This document shows, in pieces, positions 58,942 through 64,000 of a stretch of DNA of 64,000 bases (its first letter is position 1; the number at the start of each line of letters is the position of its first letter). A model generated the notes under the pieces. That model did no database searches, was not told the DNA's origin, and was given only the letters and a program-made list of their open reading frames with translations. The position numbers were made by a program, and so were the translations under genes. This stretch comes from Acidobacteriota bacterium (GTDB lineage Bacteria > Zixibacteria > MSB-5A5 > GN15 > FEB-12), in assembly GCA_035529075.1 (NCBI GenBank), contig DATKXK010000015.1, positions 186,001 to 250,000 on the forward strand, written 5' to 3'.

Positions 58942-59877
58942 ATGTCAAAGACAGCATCAAACGAACTAGAAGGTAAGAGCGCCAAGACACGTCGAAACGG
59001 TAGAAAGGCAGTGCCCATTGTTCCGAACGGCAACAAAAGGAAGCTGATTGCTTTTGGCTGGTACGGCGGCAAGTTTTCTCACCTTGATTGGCTTCTGCCT
59101 TTGCTTCCTGAGGCGCACCATTTTTGCGAGCCGTTCGGCGGGTCAGCAGCTGTTATTCTGAATAGAAAGCCCTCGCCGGTCGAGACCTACAATGACCTGG
59201 ATGGTGAAGTGGTCAACTTTTTCAGAGTACTTAGGAGCCAAAAAAGAAAACTCGTTCGCTCAATCGCCTTAACTCCATTTTCACGAGAAGAATTCGCAAA
59301 AGCCTGTGAGATAGATCCTAGGCTTAGTGACCTTGAAAAGGCTAGACGGTTTTACGTCAGAGCTAGGCAGGTTAGAACTGGACTGGCACAGACCGCAACC
59401 CTAGGAAGATGGGCCAACTGCAAGAATACTTCGAGAGCGGGCATGAGTGGTGTTATTAGCAGGTGGCTCGGAGGAGTTGAGGCCCTTCCCGAGATTGCCG
59501 TGCGACTACTTCGGGTTCAGATCGAAAACCGCCCTGCTGAGGACGTAATAAAATTATACGATTCGCCCGATACGTTATTCTACTGTGACCCCCCCTATGT
59601 TCACGGCACTCGCGGTGATAGCAATGCTTATGGTTTTGAAATGACTGACGAGGAACACAAATCCCTGGCGGCTCTACTTAACCGAGTAAAAGGCGAAGTA
59701 GCAATATCGAACTACGACTGCGAATTGATGAATCAACTATATCCGTCTTCGGCGTGGAAGAAGACCGTGGGCCCTGAAAAGACAAATCATGCCACTAAGG
59801 GGGTTCGGGTTGAAGTGTTATGGACCAACTACGACCCCAAAAGAAGACGGGAAGAGCACAAACTAACACTCTTCTAG
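58942..59877 (+). CDS. D12-class DNA adenine-N6 methyltransferase
   Basis: A 311-residue MethyltransfD12 protein. SAM-binding motifs FGWYGGKFSHL (38-48) and FCEPFGGSAA (61-70), catalytic DPPY (216-219) and a target-recognition region around 100-180. The first 30 residues are basic (KTRRNGRKAVP). It should methylate the N6 of adenine in one DNA sequence and protect it from the endonuclease encoded next. A/T-rich codon use supports horizontal transfer. The specificity is not readable from sequence. Confidence 0.88.
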   Translation: MSKTASNELEGKSAKTRRNGRKAVPIVPNGNKRKLIAFGWYGGKFSHLDWLLPLLPEAHHFCEPFGGSAAVILNRKPSPVETYNDLDGEVVNFFRVLRSQKRKLVRSIALTPFSREEFAKACEIDPRLSDLEKARRFYVRARQVRTGLAQTATLGRWANCKNTSRAGMSGVISRWLGGVEALPEIAVRLLRVQIENRPAEDVIKLYDSPDTLFYCDPPYVHGTRGDSNAYGFEMTDEEHKSLAALLNRVKGEVAISNYDCELMNQLYPSSAWKKTVGPEKTNHATKGVRVEVLWTNYDPKRRREEHKLTLF

Positions 59878-61005
59878 GTGCTTATGAATCCTAATGATAT
59901 ATTGAATAAAGTTCTAATAAGCGCAACCAGCAATCTTAAGAAGAGAAGTGTAGCGGATCCGGCTATTGGAAAACGCTTAGAATATGTCTGCAGATGTATT
60001 TCCAACCGTGCTGGCATTAGATTGTTGATGTCTTGTCTTCTTGCAAAGATGCATAAGAAGAACGTCGATCCTCGAAAACCATATACACAAATCGGCTCCA
60101 CTGATTCCTTCTCCGGGCGAACCTATGATGAACGGTACTTGACACATTTCATAAACGAAAATCAACTTCCATGTAATCCGACTACTGCTTTCTTAACCCC
60201 AGCTCTGAGAAACATTGATAGGCCACTAACGACTGATATAGAAATCGTTGGGCGTCCTAGAGAGGTCTACACTTCAACATTACAGCTCTTGCAAGATGTT
60301 CATGTTAAGAGGGTAACAGCTGAGGACCTTCTTACTGATGCGGTAAGGTTCTTGATTCAACTGCGTGACGAAAAGCAACGGCGTATGGAAGAATTGGTTC
60401 AGGAACTCAAAGAAGGCAAGGGTGCTCTACCCTTATCATCGGAGCACATCGTTATTTTGATTAAGCAACACCTTTCCTGTAAGAACTCAAGCAGGCTTAC
60501 TGTCTTGGTAGTCGCGGCTGCCTATAAAGCTGCAAGTTCCCGTATTGGAGAATGGAGTAAACCATTGCTCGCGCATAACGCCGCTGACTTACAAACGAAG
60601 GCTTTGGGAGACGTTGAAATCTGCCTCGTAGGTGATGAACATGTTGTAACCGCGTACGAGATGAAAATGAAACGCGTGACAGTGGATGACATAGATACGG
60701 CTCTTCAGAAGATTGCGAGAGCGAAATCCGAAATTCACAACTACGTTTTTATAACAACCGAGGAAATCGACGCTCTAGTAGCAGATTATGCTTCCAAGTT
60801 TTATGAGAAAACCGGCGGGACTGAAATTGCGATTCTTGATTGTATTGGCTTCATCCGCCACTTTCTGCACTTTTTTCATAGACTGCGCGTGGAATTCCTG
60901 GATATATATCAGGAGTTGGTCTTGGGAGAACCGGACTCGGCGATTAGCCAACCGCTAAAGGAGGCTTTTTTGACTCTGCGGAAGGCGGCTGAATCTGATG
61001 AGTAG
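59878..61005 (+). CDS. Probable restriction endonuclease, SacI-type
   Basis: A 375-residue protein starting directly at the methylase stop (GTG at 59878, or ATG at 59884). The segment YTQIGSTDSFSGRTYDERYL, followed by LTPALRN, fits what I remember of SacI-family endonucleases. A PD-(D/E)xK-like site may be formed by Asp245 and Glu261-Met-Lys263 (DVEICLVGDEHVVTAYEMK). Coupling with the methylase fits a type II system. I am moderately sure; other endonucleases sharing this position remain possible. Confidence 0.6.
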   Translation: MLMNPNDILNKVLISATSNLKKRSVADPAIGKRLEYVCRCISNRAGIRLLMSCLLAKMHKKNVDPRKPYTQIGSTDSFSGRTYDERYLTHFINENQLPCNPTTAFLTPALRNIDRPLTTDIEIVGRPREVYTSTLQLLQDVHVKRVTAEDLLTDAVRFLIQLRDEKQRRMEELVQELKEGKGALPLSSEHIVILIKQHLSCKNSSRLTVLVVAAAYKAASSRIGEWSKPLLAHNAADLQTKALGDVEICLVGDEHVVTAYEMKMKRVTVDDIDTALQKIARAKSEIHNYVFITTEEIDALVADYASKFYEKTGGTEIAILDCIGFIRHFLHFFHRLRVEFLDIYQELVLGEPDSAISQPLKEAFLTLRKAAESDE

Positions 61006-61621
61006 AAGAGAAAATGTTGCTACACTGTTGGAGAAAGCTAATGACTATCTAAGACAGAATGATCCTGTACTTCGACGTGTCATCATAGATACTCTACCTT
61101 ACACAGTATATCGAAAACGAAGCCATTTTGAATCGCTAGTTCGAATCATTATCGGACAACAATTGTCTACCCGGGCCGCGCGTACGATTTTTAACCGAGT
61201 CAAATTCACTATAGGAAGCCGCTCTTTCAGTACTAAGGTCTTGTCCGGTGTCCAAGATGAATCCTTGCTTAACGCGGGCTTGTCAGCAGCCAAACTAAGT
61301 ACGATTCGAAGGTTGATCTCGAGTATAGAATCTGGCAGGCTGGACCTGCGAAGTATGCGCTGGAAAGAGGATAAACAAGTTTCTAAAGAACTAACTCAGA
61401 TTAAGGGAATCGGACCATGGTCAGCTCAGATGTATCTCATGTTCGTTTTGAAACGTCTTGATGTTTTTCCTGAAGCCGATACAGGCATACTAAACGCGAT
61501 CAGAAGTCTCTACAATGGCAATGGTGCTGCCATCAACGTAAAGAGTATATCCGATAATTGGAGGCCATTTAGAACGATAGCATGCTGGTATCTGTGGAGG
61601 TATCTGGACACTATAGAGTAG
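60998..61621 (+). CDS. AlkA-like DNA glycosylase (HhH-GPD)
   Basis: A 207-residue helix-hairpin-helix glycosylase: substrate-pocket helices (SLVRIIIGQQLSTRAARTIF), hairpin LTQIKGIGPWSAQMYL (132-147) and catalytic Asp161 (FPEADTGIL). It has no [4Fe-4S] loop, so it resembles 3-methyladenine glycosylase II rather than EndoIII/MutY. Its ATG overlaps the endonuclease gene by eight bases, so the three genes form one operon. Why a base-excision enzyme is fixed to a restriction system is unknown: it may repair misplaced methylation or act on the DNA itself. Confidence 0.85.
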   Translation: MSRRENVATLLEKANDYLRQNDPVLRRVIIDTLPYTVYRKRSHFESLVRIIIGQQLSTRAARTIFNRVKFTIGSRSFSTKVLSGVQDESLLNAGLSAAKLSTIRRLISSIESGRLDLRSMRWKEDKQVSKELTQIKGIGPWSAQMYLMFVLKRLDVFPEADTGILNAIRSLYNGNGAAINVKSISDNWRPFRTIACWYLWRYLDTIE

Positions 61622-61697
61622 TAGAATAGCAAATACCGATAGCTAACGTAGGTCGGATCACGCAGTAGCTCACAGCCGCTAGAAACCGCATAGCCTT

Positions 61698-61961
61698 CTA
61701 AAGCTTGGCCTCCAGCACGGTGATTCTATTCTTCGAAGCATGCAAGGCAAGGTTTACTCCGGATTTCTTGCCTGCAGTAGAGCTTCTCTTGTACTTGTTG
61801 AGCTTTCTGACGCACTCGTCCAGCGCCAAATTGAGTTTTAGCGCCTCATCAAAGCTGATCTTGATGTTTATGACCTTCGTGTTCGAAGTCCAGCGTGCCT
61901 TTGTTGGACTGAACTTGGCTACTTCGCAGGAGCCATAACCAACGGTCTTGTACCTGCCCAC
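61698..61961 (-). CDS. Small conserved-looking hypothetical protein (87 residues)
   Basis: An 87-residue basic protein from a GTG start with GGAG seven bases upstream. The central helix (FDEALKLNLALDECVRKLNK) and basic loop (YKRSSTAGKKSGVNLALHAS) look conserved in design; I recall small proteins of this type near restriction-modification genes, but cannot name the family. It lies convergent with the glycosylase gene and downstream of tRNA-Arg. Confidence 0.6.
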   Translation of the reverse strand: MGRYKTVGYGSCEVAKFSPTKARWTSNTKVINIKISFDEALKLNLALDECVRKLNKYKRSSTAGKKSGVNLALHASKNRITVLEAKL

Positions 61962-62026
61962 TACGTTCTCCTTCCTTGTATCCCCGTTGTCAGCCTTGAA
62001 GAATAGCCCGCCTGTCGGTCTCTTAA

Positions 62027-62100
62027 TACCCCCGGCAGGATTCGAACCTGCTACCCTCTGCTTAGAAGGCAGATGCTCTATCCGAATGAGCTACGGGGGC
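62027..62100 (-). tRNA. tRNA-Arg (anticodon UCU)
   Basis: The reverse strand folds as a complete 74-base cloverleaf: acceptor GCCCCCG with CGGGGGT (one G-T pair), D arm with GCTC/GAGC, anticodon stem TCTGC/GCAGA with loop CTTCTAA (anticodon TCT, reading AGA), T arm GCAGG/CCTGC with TTCGAAT. CCA is not encoded. It is the right boundary of the A/T-rich restriction-modification region; I see no copy of its 3' end at the left boundary. Confidence 0.95.
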
Positions 62101-62368
62101 ATTCACTTTCGCCGGTCCGGGCGCACTCAAGCCGCACGTCCGGTCCGCTCCTAAATTAGCCCGTCAGAGCAACCAGGGCAAGATATTTGTCACCGGCCCT
62201 TTTGTGGGCGAGGGGCAAGAGGCTTGTCCCGTATGCTGCCGCCCGTGGTAAGCGAGGACGTCAGGTAAAGCGAGCGGTCCGGGCCGTGCGCTCTTGTTGT
62301 CCTTCGTATTAGGAAACGACAACATCCGGGTATGGGGGACAGGTGCGCCGCGACGGTCGCGCGGCCTG

Positions 62369-62393
62369 CAAAAAAGGCCCGCGAACGGGCCTT
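62369..62393 (-). terminator. Rho-independent terminator of the cytochrome c gene
   Basis: On the minus strand: AAGGCCCG, loop TTCG, CGGGCCTT, then a run of T (TTTTT). It lies about 55 bases after the cytochrome stop. The remainder of the 346-base gap 62101-62447 shows no gene. Confidence 0.8.
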
Positions 62394-62447
62394 GCAAGAT
62401 CGATATGTCGGTGTCAACCAAAGCGGCTCGATTGTCCGCCGGGCCGC

Positions 62448-63587
62448 TTACCGTGAACTCAGCAGTTCGCCTGGGGGGGCGTCCTCGTGCGTGCGGCCGT
62501 CGTCATGACAGGCCGAGCAGTCCGGCGTCTGGTCGAACTTACGGTCGGCGTGGCAGTCGGTGCAGTCCAGTTCGACGTGGATTTCGTCAAGCTGCAACCC
62601 GGTGACGGCGTGCGCGAAATTCTCCTGGTTCCACCCGGCGTGGCACGCTCCGCAGTTGCTGTTCAGCCGCCCGATCTGCCGCCCGGTGGGGTGACAGGCC
62701 CGGCAGTCGAGTGTCCGGTGATACCGGTTGAGCGGCCAGCCGGTGGAGGCGTGCGAGAAGACCGGCTTTTCTTTCGTGTCGTGGCACTTGCCGCAGGCGT
62801 CGTTAACGTGGCAGTCGTTGCAGATGGCGTGGACTTCCTCCATCGACTTAGCCAGCGTGGCCGGTTTCTGGAGGTCGTGGCAGAAGCCGCAGTTTTCCTT
62901 CTGGTGGCAGTTGGCGCAGTTCAGCCCGAACAGGTGGATGTGCTCCGCGTGGTGGAACGTCACCACCGGCCCCTCGTTGTACGGTGTCCGGTAGATTTTC
63001 GTTTCGGGTTCGGTGATGACGGGGTGCGGGATGCCGATGATGTCGGTCGGGTCGGCCACGGCGGCCATCTCCCGGCCCGCTTCCGGAAGGTGACAGAGGA
63101 CACAGCGGGTTTCATGGCTCCATTCCCGGTGGCAGCTGAGGCACTGGCGATGGTACGCACCCTTGAGGCCGGGCTGGCGCAGGTTGGTCGGGTTACCCTC
63201 ACCGCCGTGGCAATCCCGGCAGGGGGGAATCTCTCCGGCGGGCGAATAATGATGACAGGTGGCGCAGTCGCCGCCCATCTCGGCCATTTCGGCGTGGAGT
63301 TTGTGGTTGAAATGGACCGGTTTGAACACATCGGCGATGTCACCGAGAAGCATCGAATCGGGGGCCTCGCTCAACGAGTGCGGGACCACGTTCTGGGCCA
63401 TGGTCAGGCTGGGACAGGGTTGCAGGCACATGTCCGACGGGGTCGGCCGCTCGCAGGTGTGGCACTGCAGGCAGTCGAGAGTCGGCTGGACGGTGTCCTC
63501 CGTGTCTGCGGCCAGGGCCACGAGGGGCAGAACGAACGACAGGACAATTGCGGCCCGCCTTATCCGAAGTGGTGCTGCGTTTTTCAT
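62448..63587 (-). CDS. Periplasmic multiheme cytochrome c with 13 CxxCH motifs
   Basis: A 379-residue protein with a signal peptide (IVLSFVLPLVALAA). I count thirteen CxxCH heme-binding motifs (CLQCH, CATCH, CRDCH, CLSCH, CVLCH, CANCH, CGFCH, CNDCH, CGKCH, CRACH, CGACH, CTDCH, CSACH) spread along its length with many extra His as distal ligands, and no other domain. It is the kind of cytochrome that passes electrons across the periplasm. It starts one base after the NrfD-like gene stop, so the two are co-transcribed and likely partners in quinol oxidation. Confidence 0.92.
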   Translation of the reverse strand: MKNAAPLRIRRAAIVLSFVLPLVALAADTEDTVQPTLDCLQCHTCERPTPSDMCLQPCPSLTMAQNVVPHSLSEAPDSMLLGDIADVFKPVHFNHKLHAEMAEMGGDCATCHHYSPAGEIPPCRDCHGGEGNPTNLRQPGLKGAYHRQCLSCHREWSHETRCVLCHLPEAGREMAAVADPTDIIGIPHPVITEPETKIYRTPYNEGPVVTFHHAEHIHLFGLNCANCHQKENCGFCHDLQKPATLAKSMEEVHAICNDCHVNDACGKCHDTKEKPVFSHASTGWPLNRYHRTLDCRACHPTGRQIGRLNSNCGACHAGWNQENFAHAVTGLQLDEIHVELDCTDCHADRKFDQTPDCSACHDDGRTHEDAPPGELLSSR

Positions 63588-63588
63588 G

Positions 63589-64000
63589 TCAACCCCCCAC
63601 GCGCGTTTGAACGGGTGCGCCGTGTTCGGCGATTTTATCAGCCGGCAACGAGATGACCGGAAACACCATGACGAACACGCGGTAAACCAGTATCAATGCG
63701 GCGATGAAACCGGTCGTGACGAGTATCTCGTATATGGACGGGAAGTACGACTTCTCCTGGTAGAGCGGTTCGTACGCCACCAGGAAGACGTTAATGCGGT
63801 TGAGGACTATTCCCAGAATCACCAGCGACGCCGCCGTGAACAGCCCGCCGACCGATTGCCGGAAACGCCGCGTCGCCAGCAGGATCAGAGGAACAATCAC
63901 GCCGACCGTTATCTCGATCAGGAACATTATCGACTTTGTCGAGAACTCCAGCACCGACGGCCAGACCTCGCGGATCGTGATGTCGCCGATCCGGATGGCC
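63589..64000 (-). CDS. NrfD/HybB-like membrane subunit (5' end outside window)
   Basis: The frame stays open to the right edge (reading RIGDITIREVWPSVLEFSTK), so only the C-terminal part is visible: three to four hydrophobic helices (IMFLIEITVGVIVPLILLA, GLFTAASLVILGIVLNRINV, IYEILVTTGFIAALILVYRVF). The NRINV segment and topology fit the NrfD/PsrC/HybB quinone-reactive membrane subunit. With the 13-heme cytochrome downstream it resembles membrane quinol-cytochrome c redox modules such as Qrc/Hme types. Confidence 0.75.
   Translation of the reverse strand, partial: AIRIGDITIREVWPSVLEFSTKSIMFLIEITVGVIVPLILLATRRFRQSVGGLFTAASLVILGIVLNRINVFLVAYEPLYQEKSYFPSIYEILVTTGFIAALILVYRVFVMVFPVISLPADKIAEHGAPVQTRVGG

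Noticed and set aside
58780-62100. Integrative element with attachment sites at the tRNA
   Set aside because: I could find no integrase gene and no copy of the tRNA 3' end at the other boundary, so only composition and position support an island.
62164-62421. Small minus-strand ORFs between tRNA-Arg and the cytochrome gene
   Set aside because: No ribosome site or conserved pattern, and they run through the cytochrome terminator hairpin.

Overview
ORGANISM. The window is GC-rich chromosome of a Gram-negative bacterium: an ADP-heptose epimerase for LPS, Omp85-type barrel and NtrY/NtrX-like signalling all imply an outer membrane. Five secreted proteins end in the same dockerin-like EF-hand pair (recurring core DIGDLTALIDYLF). 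As far as I remember this style of secreted protein is common in FCB-group candidate phyla such as Zixibacteria, and I infer that kind of organism; no rRNA is present to prove it. Oxygen-sensitive 2-oxoacid:ferredoxin oxidoreductase, many Fe-S proteins and a 13-heme cytochrome point to anaerobic or microaerobic energy metabolism.

LAYOUT. 1-6.1 kb: end of a GAF/HisKA protein, a FAD amine oxidase (minus strand), a ClC-CBS chloride protein and a PqqD-M50-HlyD peptide-processing/export protein. At 6.44 kb sits a 31-residue peptide gene, absent from a normal ORF screen, with a perfect 10-base Shine-Dalgarno and its own promoter. 6.6-20.5 kb: a long minus-strand signalling block (STAS, RsbW-like and RsbU-like regulators, a Nudix enzyme, NtrY/NtrX-like pair, an outer-membrane barrel with bactofilin-like stretch, a DUF4390-like protein, a GAF-PAS histidine kinase and a Ser/Thr kinase with TPRs). 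20.7-27.7 kb: one tightly packed operon for KorDABC plus a NuoEFG/HydB-like NADH module and ferredoxins. 27.9-39.9 kb: lipoproteins, citryl-CoA-lyase-like enzyme, M24 peptidase, FG-GAP protein, HldD, a queuosine-tRNA mannosyltransferase-like protein and a hydroxyacid dehydrogenase. 40-48 kb: an M6 protease and two tandemly duplicated M28 peptidases, all with dockerin-like ends. 48-58.6 kb: threonine synthase, an A/T-richer 1174-residue orphan, a metallo-beta-lactamase-fold protein, nitroreductase, small secreted and membrane proteins, and a dispersed palindromic repeat (four copies). 58.9-62.1 kb: an A/T-rich restriction-modification operon (D12 adenine methylase, SacI-type endonuclease, AlkA-like glycosylase) ending near tRNA-Arg(UCU). 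62.4-64 kb: 13-heme cytochrome c and the end of an NrfD-like membrane protein.

HOW THEY WORK TOGETHER. The Kor/Nuo operon plausibly couples 2-oxoglutarate/ferredoxin chemistry to NAD(H), and the citryl-CoA-lyase-like enzyme would fit a reductive TCA context, though the other rTCA enzymes are not here. The most interesting candidates for an undescribed system are the PqqD-M50-HlyD protein with its tiny leader-like peptide, and the three-gene restriction-modification-glycosylase operon. The M6/M28 cluster records a tandem duplication followed by local gene conversion.
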